From JADLGL01 sp050184415 (GTDB lineage Bacteria; Pseudomonadota; Alphaproteobacteria; Rhizobiales; Kaistiaceae), in NCBI GenBank assembly GCA_050184415.1, contig JBFXAJ010000002.1, positions 1 through 64,000 of the forward strand: a stretch of 64,000 bases of DNA. The letters are read 5' to 3'. This document shows positions 1 through 8,424 of the stretch, piece by piece. Position 1 is the first letter of the stretch. The number at the start of each line of letters is the position of its first letter. Under the pieces are notes generated by a model, which saw only the letters and a list, made by a program, of their open reading frames with translations, had not been told where the DNA came from and made no database searches. Position numbers and translations under genes: made by a program.

Positions 1-361
<361 letters not shown>

Positions 362-568
362 AATTGAGAGGTTGATCGGCTTGGTCACTACGTCTTGACG
401 AGTCCCAAGCACACCGTCATCGAAACCGACGCCTTTCGGCGTCATTTCAACGACATATGAGCTTGTTAGGAAACGTAGTGCCGCCGAAGTCTCTTCGGTT
501 CGCCGATCCGAGGATCGACGAACCCGCAAGGGCTCCGCCGTCTACGTTTCTCTTTCTTCCTATTCACT

Positions 569-580
569 TGTCAAAGAACA
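569..580 (-). promoter_or_regulatory. rrn leader boxA antitermination site
   Basis: On the minus strand the leader contains TGTTCTTTGACA, close to the rRNA antitermination boxA (TGCTCTTTAACA in E. coli). It is followed by the AAGAAAGAGAAACGT block common in alphaproteobacterial rRNA leaders and spacers. It lies about 210 nt before mature 16S. The leader as a whole (about 362-724) also holds short complementary blocks (cactacg at 386-392 against cgtagtg at 475-481) that could fold for processing. Role inferred from known rrn leaders. Confidence 0.75.
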
Positions 581-730
581 CGGCGACGGATCGCCGATGA
601 GCGGGTTGGAGACCCTATCCGCTCCTGAAAACGGAAGCAACCGCCGAAGCGGCTTGGCTTCATTTTCCGTAAAAGGAACCGAGGGCGAAAACTTCCGTCG
701 TTTGCGGCGGCGCCGCCCTCGTTGACGCGA

Positions 731-759
731 TATATAGGCAGGTGGTTCGGGGCTGTCAA
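731..759 (-). promoter_or_regulatory. rRNA operon promoter (-35 TTGACA, 17 bp, -10 TATATA)
   Basis: On the minus strand a perfect -35 TTGACA (754-759) is followed by a 17-bp spacer and TATATA (731-736), giving a predicted start near 724 and a leader of about 360 nt to 16S. Strength and position fit a sigma-70 rRNA promoter. The leader contains a boxA site. Nothing else on this strand upstream could be the target. Confidence 0.85.
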
Positions 760-1199
760 CAGCCTTCATTCGCCCGGTGAAGGCCTGCCGCGTCGGCCGG
801 CCATCGCAAGCCCTGAAATGGCCAGCAGCCCTCGCTTTTTCAAGGCGCCGGCGGCGCCGGACCACCCTTCGAACGGCCCCGAGGGACCGATCTTTCCGAC
901 CGCTGCCGTGAATCTTTTTTCGATCTTTTTTCGGGGCGGGCGATCGAGGGCGCGGGAGTCCGAAGATCGGTCCCGCGCGGACCAGGTGCCGTGCCGGATT
1001 CCCCCGCCGCAGGCGCGGCGCCCGTGGTGGAGAAGCCCGGCGGCGACCACAATGATGCCAGAGTTCGGCTCCACTCCCGGGGATGAGCGCGGCGGTTTCG
1101 TTGACTTGCCGCGCCGTGACGGGCACTTTCGTTCCGTCGCGTTTCGGCTGCGCTCTTCGCGCGCGACGGATCGGGGACGGGATCGAGGATGCCGCAGCA
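760..1199. other. Intergenic region between the rrn promoter and the M23 peptidase gene
   Basis: No convincing gene: open frames here are GC-rich shadows without a ribosome binding site. The notable element is a tandem 11-bp repeat ATCTTTTTTCG at 912-922 and 923-933. It gives two T6 tracts one helical turn apart, about 155 bp upstream of the rRNA -35 box. The region must also hold the promoter for the rightward M23 gene, but no clear sigma-70 match was seen. A possible earlier in-frame ATG for that gene is at 1083. Confidence 0.5.
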
Positions 1200-3173
1200 G
1201 TGAGGGGGTCATCGCGCAGGCCCGCCGCCCTCGGCGCGGCCGCCGCCACCTATGTCGACATCGGGTCCGAGCCCGCTTTGGCGGTTGGACCGCGTCGGCG
1301 CGTCGGCGAGCCGGCCAGCCGCGCGATCTCCGTCCGCTGGCTGTCGGGCACGGTCCTCACCGGTTTCACCTCCTTCTTCCTGATGGGCGGCGCGCTCCTC
1401 GCCGCGCTCAACGGCCAGGAGCTCCTGATCACGCCCGCCCAACAGGCCGACCTCGCCGCGATGGCGGCCGGCCCCACCGACGGGCAGAAGGGCGACCGCT
1501 ACATCCCCCCGCCCCCCGCGCCGACGGCGCGCGAGGTGGTGCAGGTCTCGACCATCACCCGGCAGGATGATCGCGACATCATCCAGCAGCGCCCGTTCGT
1601 GCGCATCAATGCGCCGCTGACCGTCGCCAATACCGCCGGCGTCGACGTCCCCGCCTATGACCCGCTCGCCATCATCGGCGAGAACAACGAGGCGCCGGTG
1701 GCGGTCGCCGAAGTGCCGCTGACCGGCGACCGGATCTATGCCGCCGAGGTCGACGGCCAGGTGGTCATCGAGACCGGCGTGTTTCCGCTCGGGGCCGAGT
1801 TCGCCGATGCGACGCCGATCGCGACGGCGGACGTCGAGATGATCGTTAGGCAGACCGCCAACGCGCTTGCGGGCGGCGGCGTCCAGCTCGCGGCTCTCGC
1901 CTTTGCGCCGGAGCCTGGCGCCGAGACGACAGCGGCCGAGGATCCGTTTGCCGCGCTCGGCGCGCGCATGCGTGCGATCCCCGAGAACGTAACCTTCGTC
2001 ACCCGCAGCATCGGCGGCGCGTCGCGCGACGAGCGTGTGCTCGCAATCGGCGACGGGCAGACCGTCGGCGGGGTCCTCGAGTCAACCGGGATGGGCGAAG
2101 CGGCCGTCACCGAGGCGGTGGCCGCGCTCGAATCGCTGGTCGATCTTTCAGCCCTGACGCCGGGCCACCGGATCCGGATCGCCTTCGCACCCTCGGCCGG
2201 CGTCGAGGCGGCGCCGGTCCCGATCCGCATCAGCATCTATGCCGATGGCGCCCACCAGGCGACGATCGCGCGCAACGACCTTGGCGTCTTCGTCCGCGCG
2301 GACGAGCCTCCCGAGCTGCAGGGGATCGTCGAAGGGGATGCGACCGTGGTCGCAACCACCGGCACAACGCCCCGGCTCTACGAGGCGATGTACCTGACGG
2401 CGATGCAGCAGGAGATCCCGGCGCCACTGATCAACCAGCTGATCCGAATCTTCGCCTTCGATCTCGACATGCAATCCCGCGTCGGTCCGGGAGATTCGAT
2501 CGAAGTCTTCCACGCGATGCCGACCGACGCCGACCCGGATGCCGCGGAAGGCATCCTCTATGCGGCGGTGACGCTCGATGGCGTCACCAAGCGCTACTAT
2601 CAGTTCCGCACGCCCGACGACGGGATCGTCGACTACTATGACGAGGAAGGGCGCAGTGCGAGCATCTTCCTGATCCGGAAGCCGATCAGCGTCGGCGAGA
2701 TGCGGTCGGGCTACGGCATGCGCATCCACCCGATCCTCGGCACCCGCACCCTCCATGCCGGCGTCGACTGGGCGGCCCCTGCCGGCACGCCGATTGTCGC
2801 GGCCGGCGACGGCGTCGTGGTCTCGGCCGGGTGGTCGTCGAGCTACGGCAACTACACCCGGATCCAGCATGCCAATGGCTACGAGTCGGCCTATGCGCAC
2901 CAGACGCGGATCGCGCCGGGCATCGAGCCAGGGGCGACGGTCCGCCAGGGTCAGGTGATCGGCTTCGTCGGCTCGACCGGCCTCTCGACCGGTCCCCATC
3001 TCCACTACGAGATCCGCATCAACGGCCAGACCGTCGACCCGCTCCGCATCCGCCTCCCCCGCGGCCGCGACCTCGAGGGCGACATGCTGGCCCAGTTCGA
3101 GAGCCAGCGTGCCGAGCTCGACGCGCTTCTCGGCATCGCGCCCGACCCGACGCAGACCGCCGCCGCGCGCTAG
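1200..3173 (+). CDS. M23 family metallopeptidase (LytM/DipM-like envelope peptidase)
   Basis: Predicted inner-membrane anchored peptidoglycan hydrolase of 657 aa. A hydrophobic segment (LTGFTSFFLMGGALLAAL, near residue 60) follows a short Arg-rich N-terminus. A long, mostly extracytoplasmic region follows, and the C-terminal M23 domain has the zinc motifs HAGVDW (HxxxD) and GPHLHYEI (HxH). Homologues in the order share the 'lGdEP...RWLsGtvLTG' start. I chose GTG 1200 because a GAGGA site lies 10 nt upstream and homology begins soon after; ATG 1083 would add 39 residues of low-complexity Arg/Ala sequence. It is monocistronic, divergent from the rRNA operon. Family assignment is firm; its exact cell-wall role is not shown by sequence. 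Confidence 0.88.
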   Translation: MRGSSRRPAALGAAAATYVDIGSEPALAVGPRRRVGEPASRAISVRWLSGTVLTGFTSFFLMGGALLAALNGQELLITPAQQADLAAMAAGPTDGQKGDRYIPPPPAPTAREVVQVSTITRQDDRDIIQQRPFVRINAPLTVANTAGVDVPAYDPLAIIGENNEAPVAVAEVPLTGDRIYAAEVDGQVVIETGVFPLGAEFADATPIATADVEMIVRQTANALAGGGVQLAALAFAPEPGAETTAAEDPFAALGARMRAIPENVTFVTRSIGGASRDERVLAIGDGQTVGGVLESTGMGEAAVTEAVAALESLVDLSALTPGHRIRIAFAPSAGVEAAPVPIRISIYADGAHQATIARNDLGVFVRADEPPELQGIVEGDATVVATTGTTPRLYEAMYLTAMQQEIPAPLINQLIRIFAFDLDMQSRVGPGDSIEVFHAMPTDADPDAAEGILYAAVTLDGVTKRYYQFRTPDDGIVDYYDEEGRSASIFLIRKPISVGEMRSGYGMRIHPILGTRTLHAGVDWAAPAGTPIVAAGDGVVVSAGWSSSYGNYTRIQHANGYESAYAHQTRIAPGIEPGATVRQGQVIGFVGSTGLSTGPHLHYEIRINGQTVDPLRIRLPRGRDLEGDMLAQFESQRAELDALLGIAPDPTQTAAAR

Positions 3174-3448
3174 CCGCCGCGGGCTTGTGGGTCCGCGCGG
3201 GGCGCTCTATTCAGTCCCCATGTGTATTGATCACGCCGCTTTCATTGCCGCGCGCCTGCGGATCGCCGTTACGGCGTTCCGCCATTAGGCCGGCCTCGAT
3301 CGCGCGCTCCTTCTCCTGACTGACGGACGACGACCGGGCCTCGCCTGAGGCTCCCTGCGCTTCCATGCTCGCCGTGCATGGAGCCGGCGGCCGCCGTGAT
3401 TCCCCCGCCGCAAGGCGAGCAGGAACACCGCGATGAAAGCGTCCGTTC

Positions 3449-4273
3449 ATGTCTCCCCGTCCTCGTACCCGCGCATCCAGCCGCAGCTGGGATGCCGTGG
3501 CCGACTGGTATGCCGGCTGGTCTGGTCCCCACGGCAGCAATCACCACCGCCTCCTGGCGATCCCTGCTCTCCTCGATCTCCTCGAGCCGCAGCCCGGCGA
3601 GGCGATCCTCGATCTCGGCTGCGGTCCCGGACCGCTTGCGCCGGCGATCCTGCGCCGCCGCGCCACCTATGTCGGCGTCGACCTCAGTCCTCGCCTTGTT
3701 GCCGTCGCTCGTCGCACGCACGGCGAGGCGAGGTTTCTCGTCGCGGATGCGACCGCGCTCCACGAATGCCGTGACATCGTGCCCTCCAGCTTCGCCGCCG
3801 CGACCTTCCTCCTGAGCCTCCAGGACATCGATCCCCTCGAGGCGGCGATCGCATCGGCAGCGCATGCCGTTATGGAGGGCGGCCGCGTCGTCGCGGTGCT
3901 GACCCATCCGTGCTTCCGGGTCCCGCGCCAGAGCGGATGGGGTTTCGACGACCGCCGCAAGCTCCGCTATCGCCGGATCGACCGCTATCTCGGCCGGCTT
4001 GCGGTCCCGATGCAGCCGCATGCCGGAGGGAGGGGTTCGACGCGGTCCTACCATCGTCCGCTCGGCGACTATGTCGCCGCGCTTTCGGCCAACGGCTTCG
4101 TCATCGACGCGATGCGGGAGATCGCCGACACCGCGCCAGCCGCAGGACGGGCGCGGGCGGACACCCTGTCGGACAGCGAGATCCCGCTGTTCCTCGCGAT
4201 CCGTGCCCGGAAGCTCGGCCCGCCGAAGGTCAGGCGATCCGGAGCGGACGATCGGCGGCCATCAGGTAGTTGA
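3449..4273 (+). CDS. Class I SAM-dependent methyltransferase
   Basis: 274-aa Rossmann-fold methyltransferase. SAM-binding motif I is ILDLGCGPGPLAPAIL (about residues 48-63), motif II GVDLSP follows, and the acidic motif LVADATALHE lies near residue 92. The C-terminal half resembles small-molecule methyltransferases of the methyltransf_11/25 type; the substrate cannot be told. Its last 44 bp overlap the 3' end of ubiG on the other strand. The start at ATG 3449 has only a weak ribosome binding site, so a slightly different start is possible. Confidence 0.8.
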   Translation: MSPRPRTRASSRSWDAVADWYAGWSGPHGSNHHRLLAIPALLDLLEPQPGEAILDLGCGPGPLAPAILRRRATYVGVDLSPRLVAVARRTHGEARFLVADATALHECRDIVPSSFAAATFLLSLQDIDPLEAAIASAAHAVMEGGRVVAVLTHPCFRVPRQSGWGFDDRRKLRYRRIDRYLGRLAVPMQPHAGGRGSTRSYHRPLGDYVAALSANGFVIDAMREIADTAPAAGRARADTLSDSEIPLFLAIRARKLGPPKVRRSGADDRRPSGS

Positions 4274-4997
4274 CGGCGATGTCGCCGGACAGCTTCCAGG
4301 CGCCGCGGAGCGGGTCGAAGACCATTCCGGCCGTGGCGCCGGGCACGCAGTCGGCTGCGATGAACGCCTCGCGGAGCTCGTCGGGCGTTACGAACTTGCT
4401 CCATTGATGCGTGCCGCGCGGCAGCCAGCGGAGCACATATTCGGCGCCGACAATGGCAAGCGCGAAGGCGCGCGCGGTGCGGTTGATGGTCGACACGACC
4501 ATCAGCCCGCCGGGCCGCAGCATGCCGGCGCAGATCGCGGCGAACGCCGCCATGTCAGGCACGTGCTCGACGATCTCGAGCGCGAGGACGACGTCGAAGC
4601 GCTCCCCGGCTGCAGCCAGATCCTCGGCGGTGGTGGCGCGATAGTCGATCGAGAGGCCCGTTCGCGCCGCATGGAGCTTCGCGATTTCGATATTCGTCGC
4701 CGAAGCGTCGGCACCGACGACACGGCCGCCCAGCCGCGCGACCGGCTCGGTCAGGAGACCGCCGCCACAGCCGATATCGAGGACACGGAGGCCCTTCAGC
4801 GTGTCGAGCGACCGCGGATCGCGGCCGAAACGGCGACACACCTCATCCTTGATGAAGGAGAGCCGGAGCGGATTGATCTGGTGGAGCGGGCGGAATTTCC
4901 CCTTGGGATTCCACCACTCGCCGGCGAGCGCCGAAAACCGGGCGATCTCGGCCTCATCGACGGTGCTGGTCTTGTCCTGCGAGTCCAAATGCTTCAC
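4230..4997 (-). CDS. ubiG: Bifunctional ubiquinone O-methyltransferase UbiG
   Basis: UbiG performs both SAM-dependent O-methylations of ubiquinone synthesis (2-polyprenyl-6-hydroxyphenol and 3-demethylubiquinol). The 255-aa protein has the family's start region (DEAEIARFSALAGEWWNPKG, residues 14-33), SAM motif VLDIGCGGGLLTEP, and EIVEHVPD then TINRT-like motifs. C-terminal HQWSKFVTPDEL is a UbiG signature. Length is normal. The gene converges with the upstream methyltransferase and overlaps it by 44 bp. A lysC gene often neighbours ubiG in this order, but none is seen here. Confidence 0.95.
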   Translation of the reverse strand: MKHLDSQDKTSTVDEAEIARFSALAGEWWNPKGKFRPLHQINPLRLSFIKDEVCRRFGRDPRSLDTLKGLRVLDIGCGGGLLTEPVARLGGRVVGADASATNIEIAKLHAARTGLSIDYRATTAEDLAAAGERFDVVLALEIVEHVPDMAAFAAICAGMLRPGGLMVVSTINRTARAFALAIVGAEYVLRWLPRGTHQWSKFVTPDELREAFIAADCVPGATAGMVFDPLRGAWKLSGDIAVNYLMAADRPLRIA

Positions 4998-5077
4998 CTA
5001 GGGCCGTTTGGTGGAGCCTAGCCTTCCAGACCGCGGCATACCAGTTTTCCGCCGCCGACCCGGGCAAGAGCGACAGC

Positions 5078-5902
5078 ATGATCCAGGTCGTTTGCGTCAA
5101 ATGGGGGACACGATACGGCGCGGCCGACGTGAACCGCCTCATGCGCGCCGTGGCGGCACATGCGACCGAGGCGGTCCGCTATGTCTGCGTCACGGACCGG
5201 CCCGACGATGCCTATGACGCCAACATCGTCCTGAAGCCGTTCCCCGACTTCGCGCTGCCGTTCGAGCATATGAAGTCCGGCTGCCGGCTCAAGCTGTCGG
5301 TCTTTGCCCCTGGCCTCCTCTCCCCCGACGATCCGACCATCTTCCTCGATCTCGACACGATGGTACGCTCGGACATTGCCCGCATCGCCGAGCAGCTTCG
5401 CCGTAGGCCTGCGCTCTACATGTTGCAGAATCACTACGTCCCCTTCTGGCGCGTGCAGAAGCAATTGCGCCCGATTCTTCGCGACCGGTACTATTTCGGC
5501 AACTCATCGATCCTCGCGTTCTTTCCGAGGGCCTTCGGATACATCTTCGCCGACTTCAACACCTTGGCGGCCGCCCAGTCCGGTGTCCTGCCCAAGCACC
5601 TTGTCAGCGACGAGCGGTTCATGAGCTACGCGGCGCGCGATCGGCTGCGGGTCTTCCCGCATCGGCTGGCGGTCAAATTCGCCGAGGAGTTCATGACCCC
5701 ATGGCCGTTCCTCGAGGCCTTGCGACGGCGGCTGCCATGGGTCAGGGCGCGCCGGCGCGGTCTGGTGGCCATCACGTTTGTCGGCCCGACGCTGAAGCCG
5801 GGGCAGCTAGCGGCGATGAAGAGCGGGGACCTCGTGCGCTACAAGCGCCTCAGGCTGCGCTGGACCGACGAGGCGATCAGCGACTATTGGCGCTCGCCCT
5901 GA
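5078..5902 (+). CDS. Glycosyltransferase-like protein (nucleotide-diphospho-sugar transferase fold)
   Basis: 274-aa soluble protein starting MIQVVCVKWGTRYGA, a pattern of GT8-like proteins. It carries a DxD-type motif FLDLDTMV (about residues 88-95), expected to bind metal and sugar nucleotide, followed by an FGNSSILAF block. There is no signal peptide. The family is widespread in rhizobia and mostly uncharacterised; a role in surface polysaccharide or protein glycosylation is inference. It is divergent from ubiG across an 80-bp gap. Confidence 0.7.
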   Translation: MIQVVCVKWGTRYGAADVNRLMRAVAAHATEAVRYVCVTDRPDDAYDANIVLKPFPDFALPFEHMKSGCRLKLSVFAPGLLSPDDPTIFLDLDTMVRSDIARIAEQLRRRPALYMLQNHYVPFWRVQKQLRPILRDRYYFGNSSILAFFPRAFGYIFADFNTLAAAQSGVLPKHLVSDERFMSYAARDRLRVFPHRLAVKFAEEFMTPWPFLEALRRRLPWVRARRRGLVAITFVGPTLKPGQLAAMKSGDLVRYKRLRLRWTDEAISDYWRSP

Positions 5903-6020
5903 GCCTCGGCTTCGCCAGACGTGCGAGGGGACAGGCTCCTGCCCGTTCTGGAACCTCGACGCCAAGCCCCGGCTCGCGCGTGGCGGGCACGATTCTCTGC
6001 GGAAGGGTCGCCGGCGGCGT

Positions 6021-6045
6021 GGAACCGAGACGATGCGGGCGCGTT
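6021..6045 (+). promoter_or_regulatory. EcfG-type general stress promoter (GGAAC-N16-CGTT)
   Basis: GGAAC at 6021-6025 and CGTT at 6042-6045 are separated by 16 bp, matching the consensus of the alphaproteobacterial general stress sigma factor EcfG. The predicted start falls around 6052, only about 17 nt before the ATG of the receiver protein at 6069; the GAGGGGGG ribosome binding site fits inside this short leader. Exact match and placement make it credible; EcfG itself is not in the window. Confidence 0.7.
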
Positions 6046-6068
6046 ACGCCACGTGATGAGGGGGGGTC

Positions 6069-6470
6069 ATGCAGGCCGCTGCGGCGTCAGACGTGGAACA
6101 TCCTGATGTCAGGCCGGCGGCGGTCCTCCTTGTGGAGGACGACGTTCTCCTGCGGCTGTGGATTGCCGACGAACTGCGCGGGGAAGGATTTTCCGTGGTC
6201 GAGGCCAGCCATGCCGACGAGGCGATGGTGATCCTCAGCAGTTCGGTGGACATCGATCTCGTGATGACCGACGTCAGAATGCCTGGGTCCATGGACGGGC
6301 TGAAGCTCGCCGGGATCGTCCGGACGCGCTGGCCGGACTTGAAGCTGATCGTGGCGTCGGGTGAGGCAGCCGGGCCGGCCATGCAGGTCGCCGACGCGTT
6401 CCTTCAGAAGCCCTTCGATGCGGCGAACGTCATCGCGCGGATCCGAAAACTCCTGGGAGCGACGCGTTGA
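6069..6470 (+). CDS. Single-domain response regulator receiver
   Basis: 133-aa CheY-like receiver with no output domain. All phosphorylation residues are visible: acidic pair in LLVEDDVLL (about 19-27), phospho-acceptor Asp in VMTDVRMPG, and conserved Lys in FLQKPFD. It follows an EcfG-type promoter and a strong ribosome binding site. Its stop overlaps the TTG start of the next receiver protein. Single-domain receivers in this order often feed into the PhyR stress pathway or act in phosphorelays; that role is inferred from the promoter and not shown. No histidine kinase is nearby. Confidence 0.9.
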   Translation: MQAAAASDVEHPDVRPAAVLLVEDDVLLRLWIADELRGEGFSVVEASHADEAMVILSSSVDIDLVMTDVRMPGSMDGLKLAGIVRTRWPDLKLIVASGEAAGPAMQVADAFLQKPFDAANVIARIRKLLGATR

Positions 6471-7000
6471 GCGGCAAAGGCCGTCAGCGGGGCGTCGCTG
6501 CCGAGGCGACCGTGATGGTCGTCGATGCCGACATCCTGGTGCGCCTCGCGATTGCGGACTTTCTCAGGGACTGCGGCTTTCGGGTGTTTGAAGCCGGCTC
6601 CGGCACCGAGGCGGTCACGATCCTCGTCGGCGGCCATGTGGTGGACGTCGTGCTCTGCGACGGTGACCTTCCCGGCGAGCCCGGCAGCTTTGCCCTCGCG
6701 AAGTGGATCCGCGTCGAGCGTCCCAAAGTCCGCGTCCTTCTGGTCGGCACGATCGCCGGGCAGGCGGAGGCCGCCGCCGATCTCTGCGACGACGGCCCCC
6801 TGCTCAGCCGGCCCTACGAGCCGCAGCTCGTCGTTGATCGCATCCGTCGCCTGATGGGCGGTCACGATGCCCCGAAGCCGCGCTCGCGCCTGACGGGTCC
6901 GGATGTCTGTCCGCCCGTTCAGTACCGGGCGGTCACCGACGGGCTGGCGGGCACACTGCCGACGGCCTTGCGAACCGCGGGCGCGACGACGGTTCCGTAG
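6467..7000 (+). CDS. Receiver-domain protein with Lys-to-Arg change
   Basis: 177-aa protein whose first ~130 residues form a second CheY-like receiver: acidic residues in VMVVDADILV, likely phospho-acceptor in LCDGDLPG. In place of the invariant Lys of the usual KPY/KPF motif it reads LLSRPYEPQ, so Arg replaces Lys. Phospho-signalling may therefore be weakened or altered. The ~45-residue C-terminal tail matches nothing known to me. I chose TTG 6467 (TTGA overlap with the preceding stop); ATG 6515 is the alternative. The last 82 bp overlap the convergent luciferase-like gene, which casts some doubt on the tail. Confidence 0.7.
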   Translation: MSGKGRQRGVAAEATVMVVDADILVRLAIADFLRDCGFRVFEAGSGTEAVTILVGGHVVDVVLCDGDLPGEPGSFALAKWIRVERPKVRVLLVGTIAGQAEAAADLCDDGPLLSRPYEPQLVVDRIRRLMGGHDAPKPRSRLTGPDVCPPVQYRAVTDGLAGTLPTALRTAGATTVP

Positions 7001-7983
7001 AGTTCGATCGACTTCAGCATCTTGTCGTGAGGCATCGCGCCCACGCTGAACTGGACGAGGAAGCGGTCGTGACCGAAGAGCTCGCGCTCGTAGAGGATCT
7101 TGTCGATCGCCTCCTGCGGATCGCCGACGAACATCGACCCGCGCGGCGACCGCTCGGCGTCGAACTGCGCCCGTGTTGGTGGCGACCAGCCGCGCTCGCG
7201 GCCAATCCGGCCCATGGCGTCCATGTAGGGCGGAAAGGCGATATCGCCCGCCTCCTTTGAACCGGCCGCGATGAAGCCGTGCGAATTGATGCTGACGCGG
7301 AGGATCGACGGATCGTGGCCGGCCTGCCGGCCGGTCTCCCGGTAGAGGTCGACGAACGGCACGAAGCGGCGCGGGTCGCCACCGATGATCGCAAGCGCCA
7401 GCGGCAGTCCCAGCGTCGCCGCCCGAACCACCGATTGCGGCGTGCCGCCGACGGCGATCCAGACCGGCAACGGGTTCTGTAGCGGTCGCGGATAGACACC
7501 GAGATTGGGGATGGTGGGCCGATGCTTGCCGGACCACACCACCTTCTCACTCGCGCGGACTCGAAGGAGGAGGTCGAGCCCCTCGGCGAAGAGCTCGTCA
7601 TAGTCGCTGAGATCGAAGCCGAAGAGCGGGAACGACTCGATGAAGGAGCCGCGGCCCGCCATGATCTCGGCGCGGCCGCCGGAGATCAGGTCGAGCGTCG
7701 CAAAATCCTGGAACACCCGCACCGGATCGTCGGACGACAGGACGGAGACAGCACTCGTCAGGCGGATGCGCTTCGTGCGGGTCGCCGCAGCGGCGAGGAC
7801 CACCGCTGGAGCCGATACGGCAAAGTCCGGCCGGTGGTGCTCGCCGACGCCGTAGACGTCGAGACCGACCTCGTCCGCGAGCTCGATCTCCTCGAGGAGA
7901 TTGCGAAGCCTGAGCGCGAACGCCTCGCCCGTGGCGCCTCCCGCGAGCGGGGTCTCGGCAAAGCTGTAGATGCCCAATTCCAT
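6919..7983 (-). CDS. LLM class flavin-dependent oxidoreductase (luciferase-like)
   Basis: 354-aa member of the bacterial luciferase superfamily, F420- or FMN-dependent monooxygenases with a TIM barrel. Seen: N-terminal MELGIYSFAETP, GVGEHHRPDFAVSAP, the RIRLTSAVSVLSSDDPVRV strand, and ISGGRAEIMAGRG, all characteristic. An AGGGGCAGGG ribosome binding site precedes ATG 7983. Substrate unknown. The 3' end overlaps the receiver gene by 82 bp. A second, only distantly similar LLM protein lies at 12126-13151. Confidence 0.9.
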   Translation of the reverse strand: MELGIYSFAETPLAGGATGEAFALRLRNLLEEIELADEVGLDVYGVGEHHRPDFAVSAPAVVLAAAATRTKRIRLTSAVSVLSSDDPVRVFQDFATLDLISGGRAEIMAGRGSFIESFPLFGFDLSDYDELFAEGLDLLLRVRASEKVVWSGKHRPTIPNLGVYPRPLQNPLPVWIAVGGTPQSVVRAATLGLPLALAIIGGDPRRFVPFVDLYRETGRQAGHDPSILRVSINSHGFIAAGSKEAGDIAFPPYMDAMGRIGRERGWSPPTRAQFDAERSPRGSMFVGDPQEAIDKILYERELFGHDRFLVQFSVGAMPHDKMLKSIELYGTVVAPAVRKAVGSVPASPSVTARY

Positions 7984-8085
7984 GGCCCTGCCCCTAGCGT
8001 TGCGGTCCGACAGATATGGGCTGATCCAAGCGGGCGCGCCAGCGTTGGAAACGGCGGGTCCGCCGCGCTGGTTCAGGGCACCGCG

Positions 8086-8328
8086 TCAGGCTCCGCCAGG
8101 GGCTCCGGTGGGGGGGCCCTCGGCAATGCCGGGCGGCGGATCACCACCAGGAGCCCGGTTCACCGGGATGGATTGGAGCAGGAGGAAGAGGACCACGAGG
8201 CCGGCTGCCGAGGCCGCCGCCACCCACGTCAGGAGCTTGAGAAACCCGCGATACGTCCTGCGGTGATTGTCCATGTCGGCCGCGATGTCCGCGGCGGTGG
8301 CTGGAATGACGTCGATGTCTTGCGCCAT
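8086..8328 (-). CDS. aa3-type cytochrome c oxidase subunit IV-like small membrane protein
   Basis: 80-aa protein with the hallmark of the bacterial aa3 oxidase subunit IV family (PF07835): an HRRTYRGFLKLLTW block followed by a single transmembrane helix (about residues 35-52). Family members usually end right after the helix; this one carries an extra ~28-residue Pro/Gly-rich tail. It stands alone, with no ctaC/D/E genes nearby, between an LLM oxidoreductase and a TetR gene. Assignment rests on the short motif and topology. Confidence 0.7.
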   Translation of the reverse strand: MAQDIDVIPATAADIAADMDNHRRTYRGFLKLLTWVAAASAAGLVVLFLLLQSIPVNRAPGGDPPPGIAEGPPTGAPGGA

Positions 8329-8424
8329 GGTTACGATCCCGTTGGCGCCCCGTCTCCCCGACGGAACAACGGATGGTGCGCATCAGGGCTCCACACCTGC
8401 GACAAGATGTATCAGTCCGTACCG

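Noticed and set aside
722..1570. 282-codon plus-strand frame after the rrn promoter
   Set aside because: It overlaps the rRNA promoter and runs out of frame through the start of the M23 gene; composition is that of a shadow.
3999..5021. 340-codon plus-strand frame opposite ubiG
   Set aside because: UbiG on the minus strand has all motifs; this frame is Arg-rich and without a ribosome binding site.
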